In this document: piece by piece, positions 10,994-22,669 of the stretch
Layout: every line of letters starts with the position of its first letter
Position numbering within the stretch: position 1 is the stretch's first letter
Assembly (NCBI RefSeq): GCF_003945595.2
Contig: NW_024104107.1
Coordinates: 1,550,001 to 1,614,000 of the forward strand
Reading direction: 5' to 3'
DNA: 64,000 nt
Source of the DNA: Pipra filicauda
Lineage: Eukaryota > Chordata > Aves > Passeriformes > Pipridae
Program-made: the position numbers and the translations under genes
The notes under the pieces: generated by a model
Database searches by the model: none
The model's input: the letters and a program-made list of their open reading frames with translations, nothing else
Told to the model about the DNA's origin: nothing

Positions 10994-13900
10994 GGTAAAG
11001 CTGGGTGGGAAATTATTTTATATCCTGGCAGGATTCAAAATAATTATGTGGGGATGAATTCAAGCTCTTTAAATTTTGCTCCTGAAAAACTGTCTCTCTT
11101 CCCTCTCCTGGCATTTGCAAAGCCAAATGTTGTGTCCCCGCTGTGCCAGGTACAGAACAAGGAATTTTTCCCATCTTAGGCATGTCCTGGGGATTGGTCT
11201 CCTGCTACAGCTCTTCCTTTTTGTAGGAATTATCAAAGGTTTCTGCTGGTTCATGCCCTGAATCTCCACCATCACAGGGGAGAGGGTTTATGAGACTCTT
11301 GTCTCTCCAGGAGCACAGGAAACATGTTGCCTCTGTGAGCAGAAACTCCCTGTTGGCACAACTGTGGATCCTTCCCTGCAACAGAGGGCTGAGATGAAAT
11401 GGTTTTTAAAGCAAAATAACTTCCCTGAAACATCCTTGTGCAGCTCCTGTGCTCTGTGAAGGCTGGAGCAGGAAAGTAGGAGGCACCCAGAGGAGATGCT
11501 TTAAGCCTGGGTGGGAATGGCATCGCAAGGCTCTGCAGGGCAATAAACTGAGCAAAACATACAGGGAAAAAAAAGACTTATAGAAAATTACACCACTGCC
11601 TAAGGAGTTTGGGGCAGGCAACCTGATGATTCCTGATATATCCTGATGATGCCATCCTGCCACCCTTCACTGCTCCTTCCCACACTTCTGAACCCACAGC
11701 TGCCTCTGTTTCCTGCTGTCAGTGCTGATATCACACCACAGACATGATTGTATAAGTAAAATAAACCCCAGGGCTCCCCTCCCCAGGACACCAGATGCCC
11801 ACCAGTGGTGGAGGGTTCTGGGAACAGACCCCTCTTGACTTTTCCTGGGGGCTGAGAAGGTCTGAATTCCTGCAGCATGAAGCTGTAAAACTCAGGGATA
11901 CCAAAGATACCCAAGTTATTGAGGCCACAAGACAGAGCAATAAATCACAGGGCATTACTGGGATGATTTTGTTATCTTTATGAGGTACATTCTCTCCTCC
12001 TCCCATCCCCCTCCTGTCCACATGACTTGTGGCAGCAGCAGCCCACTGCATTTTTGGGAATGAAATCATCAGGGACAGCAGCAATTCCGACCTCAAAGCA
12101 GATGGAGAGGGGAATCTTGTATTTAGAGCACACTCCAAGTTTGTTTTTGCAGGCACAACGTGCCCTTTCCTCCCTCTTCTGCCATTCAGCTCATGCAACA
12201 AAATCAGTTCATGCCAAGGAAAAAAGCATTGAGTCTGACTCAGTTGGCTCCTTTCCCTGCCGAGAGGTCTCCCTGGTGGATCTGAGATGGATGTGGGCAG
12301 TGCCTGCAAGGGGAGGTGCTCCCCAAAAACAGCTTCTGTCCTGCAAAAACTGCTTCCTGCAGCACTTTGAAGAGTCGTAACTCGCTCCAAAGTCCCCCGA
12401 GACCCACAGAAACCTTCCCACCTTTTCCGGTGAGCTTTAGGTCAGCGCTGAAAATAAATAATCACCGAGGAAGAAGTTTATGGGGGGGAGGCAACTCACC
12501 CTGGTGGGAGGTTTGGCACAGCAGATGCTGCAGACGGGACCACAGGCGAGTTGGTGAAGGAAAGGGCAAACACGGGAATTGCGTTTCCTGGAGCTGAAGG
12601 AAATTTGGGCAATAAAACGAAATATTCTTGAAATGTGAAGCACGCTTTGACTTTTTTCCACAATCTGTGGCGAAGCTGCCTTATGTTTGCAAATGTTCTG
12701 GAGAGGAAAGAGGCTGTTTGCAGCAGGGGAGGAGGGTTTCAACAGCAGCAAGGATTTGAATGAGAGCAGAGAAAGAACAGGACCCCCAGCAGTTTCCTTC
12801 CTGCATTTGCAGCAAGAACAAGTGAAAATATGGACACATTTCCCAGGCAAAACCGTTCCTTCTCACAGAATTGCACTGTTGCACCACAAGCCATTAGTTC
12901 TCCAAAAGCAAACTGATGAAACTTCCATACAGTCAGAAGTTCCCAAAAATGCATCTCTTACCCCATACAAATAGGGTCAGGTTGTTTGACAGGACCCCCC
13001 TTTTCACTCCTCCCCCAGTGAACAACACTGGCTTCTGGTGACAACCACAGCTGACATTATTGAAACATTTCAGTATTACATTTCTCTTTTCATTTTTCAT
13101 CACCTTTTGGTTGAAATTCTCCAGGCCTGGGCAGTTCAAAGGAAACAATTTGAGGAAATGAGAACAAAAAAAAAAATAAAATTAAATATCCCAGGCTACT
13201 AATTTTTTTAGAATGATATGATTGAAAAATTAAATAAAAGCCTCCTCCAAATAAATGGTTATGATTTAAACAAACAGGCTGGGACGCTCAGAGGGGGAGT
13301 TTTGAAAAGAGTTTGGCTGGAGAATTATATTTTTCTGAGGAAAATGGGACTGATCTGGAAAATGCTTCTAATGCAAAGGTTATCCCACGAGGACACAACA
13401 GTTGTGCCCTTTTCCAAACACGGATGAGGAGTAACAATAAAGATATACTAAAGAATAATAAAGATATTTTGTCTCAGTTAAGCATGGCCAAATATTTACT
13501 CAGAAATTATAAAGTCAAAGAGGCAAAGTCTCCCACACCACTTTTTCTCTGACTTATTATGGGAGCTCACCTCATATTGGAGGTATATTTATAGACATCA
13601 GCTATGGATACAGCTTATGGAAGCAGGATCAGCAGGTCATGTTATAGATGGGTGGAGAAAGATGTCCATAAACTCTGCCCTTCCTTTCCTGAGCATCCAG
13701 GATGCTCATCCACCCTCTGAGCTTATTTACCACCTGGTGCTCACAGCTCTTGAGTTCAGCCCTGGAAGTTCAACACCTGCCTCCAACCCAAGCTCTTTTC
13801 CCTCAGGTTCTGTCCCTGGCCAGCTACACCCTCCTGACCTCACAGTTAATTATGGAATTACATCCTATAAAAAGGGCATAATGCCTTTAAAGAGCAAACT

Positions 13901-14124
13901 GCACTTGACTGCAAAATGACACTGAAAGTCAAGTTGTTCACCCTGTGTAGGCATGCTGATAAATGAGTTTGGAAATTATGTGACTCTTCCCTGAATCCCA
14001 CCTGAAGCTCCCACCTTTCCTAGCAATAAATCCCTCCCATTTTTTAGCACAAGAAATGGTCACAGGGGGAAATGTTGAATGAAATTCATGTCTGCTGGAG
14101 GAGTCTGGGCACAGGATGGCAGAA
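10994..14124. other. Unique non-coding DNA with the longest open frame of the window
   Basis: About 3.1 kb without recognisable repeats apart from an A-rich patch at 13165-13190. A 219-codon frame (11731-12390, minus) is the longest Met-started frame in the window. It has one hydrophobic stretch near residues 140-170 but no domain I recognise, and its codons look like chance usage. A donor-like AGG/GTGAGT lies on the minus strand near 12492-12505, but no partner acceptor or conserved exon is visible. Confidence 0.5.
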
Positions 14125-14170
14125 TGTGCTGGTTTTAGCTGGGAGAGAGTTAATTTTCTGTTCAGGGTAA
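14125..14170 (+). mobile_element. Possible endogenous retrovirus LTR scrap
   Basis: TGTGCTGGTTTTAGCTGGGA followed by GAGAGTTAATTTTCTG resembles the 5' edge of a common avian ERV LTR, which starts with TG and carries a GGTTTTGGCTGGG block before AGAGTTAATTTTC. Only about 45 bp match. No retroviral gene is present. Identification is from memory of the LTR family. Confidence 0.45.
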
Positions 14171-14250
14171 TTCGGGCACATCCTAATTTTTGAGGTGTGC
14201 CACTCTCAAAGCTCAGGAGTGTGTGTACATGTCATTTTGTCAGAGATGGG

Positions 14251-14398
14251 TAGAATCATGGAATGGTTTGGGTTGGAAGGGACCTTAAAGATCATCCAGT
14301 TCCAGCCCCCTGCTGTGGGCAGGGACACCTTCTACTAGCCCAGGCTGCTCCCAAGCCCTGTCCAACCTGGCCTTGGACACTTGCAGGGATGTGTATCC
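14251..14398 (-). mobile_element. CR1 LINE 3' fragment, reverse
   Basis: Starts with the reversed tail TAGAATCATGGAATGGTTTG, then GGTTGGAAGGGACCTTAAAG, the GGGCAGGGACACCTTC block and CCAACCTGGCCTTGGACACT. About 148 bp. It lies 1.2 kb from a forward copy of the same subfamily (15585-15862), which makes an inverted pair. Confidence 0.94.
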
Positions 14399-15507
14399 TT
14401 TAAGTGCTCTCCTGCAGCAAGTAGGACAGCAGAGTTGAAGGAAATTTGTGGTGGTTCACCTCTCCAGCTGCCACAGCCACCATTCTCTGCTTCTCCTTCT
14501 TCCAAGAAGAGCCACAGCTCTGCAGGGAAATATATTCCAGCTCCTTCAGGTCCCAGCTGGAGGCACAGATGGGACAAAGCAATGCAAGATGTTAAATCTG
14601 CCACTGAGAGAGAGCACTGTGCTGGTTTCCAGTTCCCATCATCCCAGGAGATGCCAGAAAGTGAAGTGGCTTTGCCAAAGCAGCCTGGAAAACCAGTGGC
14701 AGCTTTGGGAATGAGTTCTGGTTTCATCTCTTGCCTTTCAGGACAGAACAGCCTGTTGAAAATGTGTCCCCTACTCACATCAACAGATTTGTCTCCCAAA
14801 ATAGAGGCATTTAGACCTTCAGAGGCAAAACTGGCCCAAAAATGCCACGATTTAGCTTTCAAGTGAACCAGCAGAACACGAAAAAACGAGAAGCAAAAAA
14901 AAATTCCAGATGTTTTAACCTTCTTTTGTGGGAAAGAAATAAATGAATGCAAAAAATGGGGCGAGGAGCAGGTATTGGGGCATGGATGGGGCTCTCAGAA
15001 GGAACCCCTTTCCTTCACAAATCACAGGCAAATCAACGTGGCTTCAGGGCAAGAGTTCTGGTGAACTGGACTTTTTTTCCCAACAACCAAAGTGGTTTTG
15101 CTGTGGCCATAATTTAGTTCCCCCAAATTGAAAAAAGGGAGTGTGGAAGTGCCCTGGGGGAGAGCGTGTGGTTTGTGTCTGTGTAAACGTTGGTCCAGAC
15201 AAACCCCAAAGAGTCCAGAAAAACCTTGGAGCTGCCACAGGGGCAGAATGAATCTGTCAGCTGCACATACCACACACTTACCCCCCTGCACGTGCACATG
15301 GCTCAGACAGCTCCTGATGGATGGGATGATCCGAAGTTTTTGACAACAGCTTTTTGTTGTGGGGGAATAAATGGGGTTTTTCCAGCAAGTTGCAGAATGA
15401 GCAGAGTTTATTCGAGTGCAGAGAATGCAGAAGGCAACAGAGCAAATGGTTGGTGAGGAGAAGAGCAAATGGAATGGTTTTAAAATTTAAAATTTCAACG
15501 AGGGTGG
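14399..15507. other. Unique non-coding DNA with opposed long frames
   Basis: A 161-codon plus-strand frame (14381-14866) lies opposite a 205-codon minus-strand frame (14335-14952). The minus-strand frame runs into the CR1 copy at its 3' end. Neither resembles a known family. Opposed frames like this are usually stop-poor sequence rather than genes. Confidence 0.5.
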
Positions 15508-15567
15508 GAGAGGTTCGGAGAGGAGAGGTTTGGAGAGGAGAGGTTTGGAGAGGAGAGGTTCGGAGAG
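15508..15567 (+). repeat. Minisatellite, 4 x 15 bp (GAGAGGTTYGGAGAG)
   Basis: Four consecutive 15-base units at 15508-15522, 15523-15537, 15538-15552 and 15553-15567. Units 1 and 4 have C and units 2 and 3 have T at the single variable position; all other positions are identical. The array ends 17 bases before the 5' break of the next CR1 copy. Confidence 0.97.
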
Positions 15568-15584
15568 ACTTAATTCTACCAAAG

Positions 15585-15862
15585 CCTGACAGGACAAGGG
15601 GGATTTGTTTTAAACTAATAGAGGAGAGATTTAGATCAGATATTAGGAAGAAAAATTCTTCCCTGTGAGGGTGGTGAGGCCCTGGCACAGGTTGCCCACA
15701 GAAGCTGTGGCTGCCCCATCCCTGAAAGTGTCCAAGGCCAGGGTGGACAGGGCTTGGAGCAACGTGGTCTGGTGGAAGGTGTCCTTGCTCATGGCGCAGG
15801 TTTGGAACCAGATGATCTTTAAGATCCCTTCCAACCCAAATAATTCCATGATTCTATGGCCC
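15585..15862 (+). mobile_element. CR1 LINE 3' fragment, 5'-truncated
   Basis: Begins near GACAGGACAAGGGGGATTTG and follows the family through AGATATTAGGAAG, GGGTGGTGAGGCCCTGGCAC and GGTTGCCCACAGAAGCTGTG to CCCTTCCAACCCAAA and an ATTCCATGATTCTATG tail. About 278 bp. Substitutions such as CTTGCTCATGGCGCAGG in place of CCTGCCCATGGCAGG show moderate age. Confidence 0.95.
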
Positions 15863-16638
15863 ACTGACTGTAGCACTGTTCACATTTACAGCTTCAAGAC
15901 GGTCCCACAGCAGCAAGTGTTCCCTGAGCAGGAATTCCTTGCTTCCCTCATCTCCTGTCCCATGTGATGCTCCATGTGGGTTCTGGAACAGGGCATGGTC
16001 CCACCAGCCCACAGTCCTGCCATGTGGAGCTTCACCCACGGACTCAGATGGACTTGGGCCAGTTTCAGCAGTGAAATCAAGCGGGTTTTAAGTGAAATAA
16101 AGCTGGTTTTAAGTGAAATGCAAAGGGCTGCAGAAGGTTGTGTGGGTCCTGGGCAGCTCATGGTCAGCACTGCTGTGAGGCCAGACAGGTCAGAGAGAGA
16201 AACCATCACCTTTCTGCAGGGTGAGCTGGAGCCAGGAGTTTCTCATGGAGGCTGGAGGATTTATCTTCTAGAGGTGTGACCTCCAAAAGTGATATCTGGA
16301 GTAGAAGAGGCCCATCACTGAAACCTCCAGCACAGGAATTGTTATGCCTAACAGGAGGAAGTTAAAGAAAGGACAAAAAGGACAGCTGAAAAAAAGAGAA
16401 GATAATATAATGACTTCATATAAGTATTCCAGGGGTGACACAAGGGATGTATTAACGTCATGGAAATATTGACACTGGGTTGAAAATCTAAAAACCAACA
16501 TAAGATGTTTCATGGTCTGTTAAATCACATGATGAAAGGCATTTTGAACAAAAAAAAATTATTTTGTACAAAGGAGCGTTGCTCTCCAAGAAAACAGACC
16601 AGTAACAAATGGATTTAATACAACAGAATGAAAAATAG

Positions 16639-16664
16639 CTAATAATAATAATAAAAATAATAAA
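16639..16664. repeat. Short (AAT)n tract
   Basis: AATAATAATAATA, an AAAA interruption and AATAATAAA. Short, imperfect and of no evident significance. Confidence 0.85.
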
Positions 16665-18039
16665 TCCTGCCATTAGATTTTCACAGCCTAATTATTCACA
16701 GTGTTAGTCAGTAATGGCCTGAGACATCCCCATCACAGACACCACAAACAGTCAGGACAAATGTGATTGGAGATAAGTGGTCTGAATTATAAATGATGAT
16801 AAATAAGAAATACATTTTACAGTTCTTTCATACCCCCAGTCCGTGACCCTCAAAGAACTTAACGAATCCATGTGACCCTCTGGTGGCAGAAGACTTTGTT
16901 CACCTTAAAATGCTGCATTTGTGAAATAATTAGGCAAAATATCCAATGATCCCTCCATTTGTGGCTATTAAACACTTTGCCTTAATCTCCAGATGAAAAT
17001 GCCATTATTCTCCAACCATGGACTTGAAACTTCTTGAAGGACCTGACAAAACTTCAGGTTCTCCCAGTTCTTCAGAGCAGTGGTTCAAGCATTTTCACAT
17101 CATTTATGTGAGTCTGTGAAGTTGTTTAGTCCATGAGTACTCAGTCTGGTAGGGGTTGTTATGGTTCACTCACAGAAGAAGAGAATGAGAAGTTTGTCAT
17201 CACCCTGGAGGATCCAGGTTCAGCTTCCTGACTTACACCTGACTCAAGTCCAGAAACTTATTCTATACTTTCTTTTTTTGGAAGTTGGACAAGTGTAGCT
17301 TTTACTGTTTCACATTTTTCAGAGGTATTCTTTCCTTATTGTGGAAAGTCTTAGAAACAGCTGAGATATCAAAATGTTGATTGATTTGATAACCCAAGTA
17401 TTTGCCTTGGAAAGGTAAAAGAAGATCTCTGACCTAAAGTAATGAGCTAATAGAGTTTGTGTTCTGACTTTAGAGAAAGGAGGAAAAGAGATGAGAAATT
17501 CATAAATATATTCATGCCTTCAATCCACTCCAAATGATTGAACTCCCCCAGGCTTGTAAAAAACAGAATGCAAAGGAATTCTTGGATTTCCTGGTAAGCA
17601 AATCATTCATTAATAAAGAACACTTCATTGTGGATAGAAACACCTTCTGTTTGATTCTTTACAACACAGAAGCATCATCAGCTGCCTGGCATGGAACTTT
17701 GGAAAGGTCAAGATTAGCATTAATCATATTTTGGAATGCTGACAAAGGGTGTTTTTGCTGCTAGACCAAAAAAAAATTTTTTAAAGTATAAATAAAAAAA
17801 AAAGAACTTCATTTTACAAATTCCCAGCACATTATTCAAAGCAAGAGAAAAACAATTTCCAACTGATTTAGAAGCAGAAAACCTGATTCTCTGTTGATTG
17901 GCAACCAGTTATTATTGCTCTTCATCATTTGGACACCGTAGCCCGAGGATGCACCGATGTGACAAACACTGTGCACGTTCTGGAATGGAAAGTTCCTTCC
18001 TAAATAACCAAAGCAAAGCTGGGAGGAGAGGGAAGGAGT

Positions 18040-18090
18040 GGTGGGGTGGAGTGATTTGCTCAAGGTTACTCCACAGGCAGCACAGTCCCA
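18040..18090 (-). mobile_element. Possible MIR SINE relic, reverse
   Basis: GTGATTTGCTCAAGGTTACT followed by CCACAGGCAG resembles the reversed MIR core block (GTGACTTGCCCAAGGTCAC, then ACAG). Only this block is convincing and the flanks do not extend the match clearly. Confidence 0.35.
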
Positions 18091-19257
18091 ATCTCTCCAA
18101 TCCGAATCCAACAGGCACGTTCTGGGATTGGAGGTGGAGGTCTTGAGCTCTGACTCTGAGCACGCCCCCTTTGACACCATATTATATTATTTGTACATGT
18201 ATTTCTCCCTGACAAAGAGATCACACAGTGCCAGAAGAGCCACTTGAGCTTTGCCACAACCACCCACACACCAGGCAGATGTTACTGAAAACAACACCAT
18301 TTTGAGACCTAAACACTTCACCTTCTCCAGAGCTTGAGTTCCAGCTGTCTCCATATCATTTACCTCAGAGATTTCTTGCTCAGGGCAGATTCCTGGGCCA
18401 GACTGTCACAGTGGGTCTGCAGGACACTGTGAGAGTGAAGGTTGAACTTGGAAGTTCATTGATGGGGTGAACACAAAACTTGGGTTGGGTAAGTGCTTGC
18501 CTGTGATGCTAGAAGAAGCATGACAGCTCTCAAGGGAGAGGAGAAGAGCAGAGAAAGAGGGAACAGAGCACCAGGAAATACAGATGGAGCACAGGAAAAG
18601 CTCGGGAATTGGTTGATGGTGACCCCAAGAGTCCCACTGTCCACAGAGACATTCCCATCACAGCAACTACCAAAGGTTGCCTTGGAGGTCAGCAGCAAGC
18701 CTTCAACCATAGCACCTGACCATCAGCCATGTGTGCCATCAGTGTATCCCTGGCTTTCCTGACAGTGCCTTTTGGGATGGCTGTTGTATCCATAACAAAA
18801 GCTGGGTGACTCAAACATATTTGTAGCTACTGCACCACTAATTACAGTGATAGTTCAGTAGGTTTGCATCAACAGCTAAGGGAAGATCATACACTCACCA
18901 GAGCTCCTCTTATTCCTATGTTCAGTCTCCCAGGTCATGGTTCTTCCACTACATCCTCCAGGAGAGGCCATTCTGCAACAGTGACAACAGTTGTGTGACA
19001 AGAATTGTTCATCACGTGAAAAGGAAGAGCAGAGCAAAAGCCACTGCTGTCACTGGGAAGTTGGTGTTTCCTTCTGCCCCACCTGACTGAAGCTGGAAAA
19101 TCCTCAGGAAGGGAAAATGAGGCAGTGATGGCTTCTTCCATGTCTGGCTTTCTGATCAAAGGGGAGAAACAGGATCCTGGGGAGACTTGGAAAAGTCCAC
19201 TCCCCATCAGCATCTTGGCATTTTGGAAGGCCACTTTCTCCAGGTACTCTGTCCATG

Positions 19258-19672
19258 CAGTTGAATTACAGAATAAAGCTGAGAGAATTGGGATTGTTCA
19301 GCCTGGAAAAGAAAGGCTTCAGGGCGACCTTTGCGACCTTCCAGCACCTGAAGGGCCGACAAGAAAGATGGAGAGAGACTATTTAAAAGTGCACGGAGTG
19401 ACAGGACAAGGGGGAATGGCTTCACATCGAAAGAGAGCGGGTTTAAATTGGATATTAGGAAAAAATTCTTACCTGTGAGGGTTGTGAGGCCCTGGCACAG
19501 GTTGCCCACAGAAGCTGTGGCTGCCTCATCCCTGGAAGTGTCCAAGGACAGGTTGGGAAGGGGCTTGGAGCAACCTGGGCTAGTGGAAGGTGCCCCTGCC
19601 CATGGCAAGGGGGTTGGAACTGGATGATCTTTAAGGTCCCTTCCAATCCAAAGCATTCTGTGATTCCATGAT
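19258..19672 (+). mobile_element. CR1 LINE 3' fragment, longest forward copy
   Basis: About 415 bp. It starts near GAATAAAGCTGAGAGAATTG and continues through TTGTTCAGCCTGGAAAAGAA, GACCTTCCAGCACCTGAAGG and TGACAGGACAAGGGGGAATG to the standard 3' block and an ATTCTGTGATTCCATGAT tail. It reaches further 5' than the other forward copies but still lacks the reverse transcriptase region. Confidence 0.95.
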
Positions 19673-20089
19673 AAAATAAAGCCTGTGGGTAGACAGAGAG
19701 ATGTGCTGTTGGATTCACAGCACAGACATTCTTCCTGTGCACCAGGACTCTGGAGTGGAGGTGACCACTGTAGACCCCTGTGTTATCAGTCTATAACGCT
19801 GAACTAAAGAAAAGCAAGGCTCAAGACAAAATTATCACTTTTCCTTCTACTTTTAGGCCCAGTGAGCTGTGTGTGTCTCCTGCTCCTCCTAGAAAACCTG
19901 GCCACTCTGCACAGCCCATGCAGAGAGAGGGAGGGCTTTCACCTTGTGACTGATGGAGCCATGGGGCATATTCCCCTTCTCACATGAAGTATGTTTTCCC
20001 CTTATTTCAGTGCCAACTTACCCAGGGAGCACAATAAACAGATGTTTTAACACTGGATAAATTACTTCTTCCAGCAAAAACGGTTGGGG

Positions 20090-20126
20090 AGAAAAAAAAA
20101 TATAAAAAAAAAATAAAAAAGAAAGC
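20090..20126. repeat. A-rich low-complexity tract
   Basis: A runs of 6 to 9 separated by single T or TAT. Not preceded by any retroelement I recognise. Confidence 0.85.
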
Positions 20127-21289
20127 CTGGAGGGGGAAAACCATAACACAGCTTGTTCAGTGCTGCTACAAGGAAAGCTGGAATTCTGGGTAATGGTTTT
20201 CAGAGGAGGAGTGCAAGCATGGAGGGGCTGGGGGGGACCCTGAACAACTTATCTGCTCTGTTGAACAGAAGGAGAATAGGAGAGAGCAACAACCAAGATG
20301 CCAAGGAGATGATAATATACACAACTGCTCTGCAAGAGGTGAGGGCTGTGGCTCGTGCAGTGTCAAGGTAAACACAGAAGTTGCTCTGTGTGTGCATGTG
20401 TTGGCTGTGGGGCTCTTTTACAAAGGAAATCAGGCAGCTCTGTGGCTGAAATCACGGTGGGAGGGTGTCCAGCTCTGATGCTTTGACAGGTCGTTTGGGA
20501 GGTTGCTCAGTTTTGCTCCCTATTTCCATTTTTCAGAGAGGAGGGTGATACCTGGGTTATCACAGTCGGGTCTGACCAGGCAGTGAGACCATCCCTGCTC
20601 CTGAAACGGGCACTGGTTGTTGCTCCATGGATATGTAAATCAACATCCTGCTGTGCCTGACCTATGCAGGACGAGGGTTTTGCTGTTGCCTGCAGGAAAA
20701 GCACTGAGCTGTTTCCTTTGGAACCGCAGGAGCTGATGCTCTTGCTCCTGAAAGTTTGGGGTTCACTTCCCAGCAAATGGAAAGATGGTGATGCTTGAAA
20801 AATGGAAAATATACCTGTGACTCAAACCGTGGGAGGCACCAGCCCTCGGGCAAAGCCCTCCCTTTGGAACGTGACTGGAGTGCCTGAATTAGGAGCACGG
20901 GTGTCCTGGTACTCTTAATGTTCCATGAAGGGAGGGGGAGCTTCCAGAGAGGGGTTTGGAATATCTTCTCATGCCCTTCGCCCTCTTCAATGTCACCTGA
21001 GGCATCTCAGGGCAGGGTTTCTGCTAAAGTCAGACTGAAAAACTGGTTCTTAGAGCAGCTCTGAATATGTTTCATGACCTCCATCCTGGATCCCTGGGAA
21101 ACAGGGCTGTTAGGCTGTCCATGACAGCATCACTCTTTGGAAAGAATGTAATTTGCTGCAGAGCAGTAAATGGGAAACAGATGAGCTCTATAACCCAGTA
21201 GGCCATTTATGTTACATTTCTGCAAATGCAGGCTTGAACATACGGTTGTATTTATGTTCTGGGTGTGCAGAAGGGGGAAAAAAAACCTC

Positions 21290-21790
21290 CCTAAAGCCTA
21301 AACCCCTGTTCTTTATCATTTGATTGGCCTGGACACTTTGAGTATAAACATTATACTGTGCAGACAAGAAGGCAAAATTTCTTTATGTCCTCTAGTGTCT
21401 AGACCAAAAGCAATAAAGGCTTGTGCTGTCCTGTGCACCTCATTGTAATGACATTATTCAGGGGAGAGCCTGTCAGATGGGTTGAAAAATGGAAGTTTCA
21501 CCTTTTTAAAACTAATTTGATAACTTCATTACGCCATGAGACAGGGAAGTGATTGGAGCCAAGGCACACGCTAATGTCTTGTTGAATGCTCTTTGATTTT
21601 ATTTTTTTTTTACAGCCACTGGGATCAGTCAGGAGTTCTGTATTATCTCATTATAATTGTCCCAGGAGAGGTACTTCGATAATTTTTATTACCAATGGGA
21701 ATGAAAATGTATGTTTTATTTGGTAATTTCGTAGTAATGGCTCCAACTCTGTAACAAACTCTCAATGAGCTGAACCATTATTATGAACTC
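21290..21790. promoter_or_regulatory. Candidate conserved non-coding element with paired homeodomain site
   Basis: A 500-bp, repeat-free, AT-rich segment. TAATGACATTA at 21446-21456 fits TAATNNNATTA, the palindrome known to bind dimers of paired-class homeodomains. Nearby are further TAAT/ATTA-type words, a CCAAT-like word (ACCAATGG near 21690) and a T-rich run before CAGCCACTGGG. One such 11-mer is expected by chance in a window this size, so the call rests on the overall texture and needs an alignment. Confidence 0.35.
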
Positions 21791-22215
21791 GCTTTGAAAA
21801 CATGGGATGCAGGAATCAAACAGCAAGTGCACTTATTCAGAAAGGGAACAGGAGCTGACAAATCCCTTTCCATGCATTTTAAATGGCAGCAGAGGCAGAA
21901 AAGGTTGAGAGGAATAACCACAGCAGTGGCTTATTATTCAGTAGTGAAGTCCAGCCTCCAAGATCTCTTCCAGCCTGGCCTTCCCTTATTTTTTCCCCTC
22001 CATGGGGGATGGTATCTTAGGTACAGAAGGGCTGATGTCAGCCCAAATTTTAGCAACTCTTGACAGTTCACTTTCACTTGTTCCCTGTGGGATTTGCAAT
22101 TTGTCTCAGCCCCCAGGCCGTGTCATGGTCAGAAATGGTGCTGAGCTGACCTTCCAGCCCCCTGGCTGTGCTCACCAACAACCTCAGATGAACCTTCAGG
22201 AACCTTCATAAACTT

Positions 22216-22360
22216 CATGCCCCATCCCTGGAAGTGTTCAAGACCAAGTTGGATGGGGTTTGGAGCAACCTGGTCTAGTGGAAGGTGTCCCTGCCCATGG
22301 CAGGGGGTTGGAATATGATGATTTTTAAGGTCCCTTCCAACCCAAACTATTCTGTGATCT
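22216..22360 (+). mobile_element. CR1 LINE 3' end, short copy
   Basis: ATGCCCCATCCCTGGAAGTG to CCCTTCCAACCCAAACTATT with tail ATTCTGTGAT. About 145 bp. The GGCAGGGGGTTGGAATATGA block is intact. An open frame starting inside it (22285) is incidental. Confidence 0.95.
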
Positions 22361-22669
22361 CCAGTTTAATACTGGTGCTGGGACCAAGCTCCAGTCACTT
22401 CAATCTCCTGAGATTGCTGGGCCAGCACAAAGAAGAGAATCCAATGGTTCAGGAACTCTCACAATACTCAAACCAGGGTTTTTCTTGTTACATTACTGGA
22501 CTGACCAGAAGCAAAGGACGTCCACGAGTCTTGGAGATAAGATGGGGTATTCTTAGGAACTGCAAAAAACCACTCATAGAGGAAAAGTCAAATCAAGAGC
22601 TTCTAAGCACAAAGAAATTACTCAACCACTTTATCCTCCTGCTGGAGACTGGGAGAACATATTGGAGAA
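22361..22669. other. Unique non-coding DNA
   Basis: About 300 bp between a CR1 and an older relic. Part of it may belong to the 5' side of that relic, but I cannot align it. Confidence 0.4.

Larger units (their letters stand above)
15863..19257. other. Unique non-coding DNA with small simple repeats
   Basis: About 3.4 kb. Contains an AAT-rich tract at 16639-16664, A-rich tracts near 17768-17802 and a possible MIR relic at 18040-18090, listed separately. A small direct duplication of GAAATMAAGC-like units (16073-16120, AGTGAAAT words) is also visible. No exon or RNA gene recognised. Confidence 0.5.
19673..22215. other. Unique DNA, including an A-rich tract and a candidate element
   Basis: About 2.5 kb. 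A-rich low-complexity sequence spans 20090-20126. The 3' part (21290-21790) is notably AT-rich and motif-dense and is listed separately. No coding exon recognised. Confidence 0.5.

Noticed and set aside
11731..12390. 219-codon frame as a real gene
   Set aside because: No recognisable domain, no visible conservation evidence and ordinary composition; kept only as a low-interest observation.
14335..14952. 205-codon minus frame opposed by a 161-codon plus frame
   Set aside because: The minus frame ends inside a CR1 copy, the two oppose each other, and neither resembles a known protein; chance stop-poor sequence.
15278..15688. 136-codon minus frame with repeated LQTSP-like units
   Set aside because: The protein repeat is only the translation of the 4 x 15 bp minisatellite and the frame runs into a CR1.
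17197..17260. GGTTCAGCTTCCTGACTTACAC as a MIR core
   Set aside because: Only one block resembles MIR and the following CTTGGGCAAGTCA block is absent.
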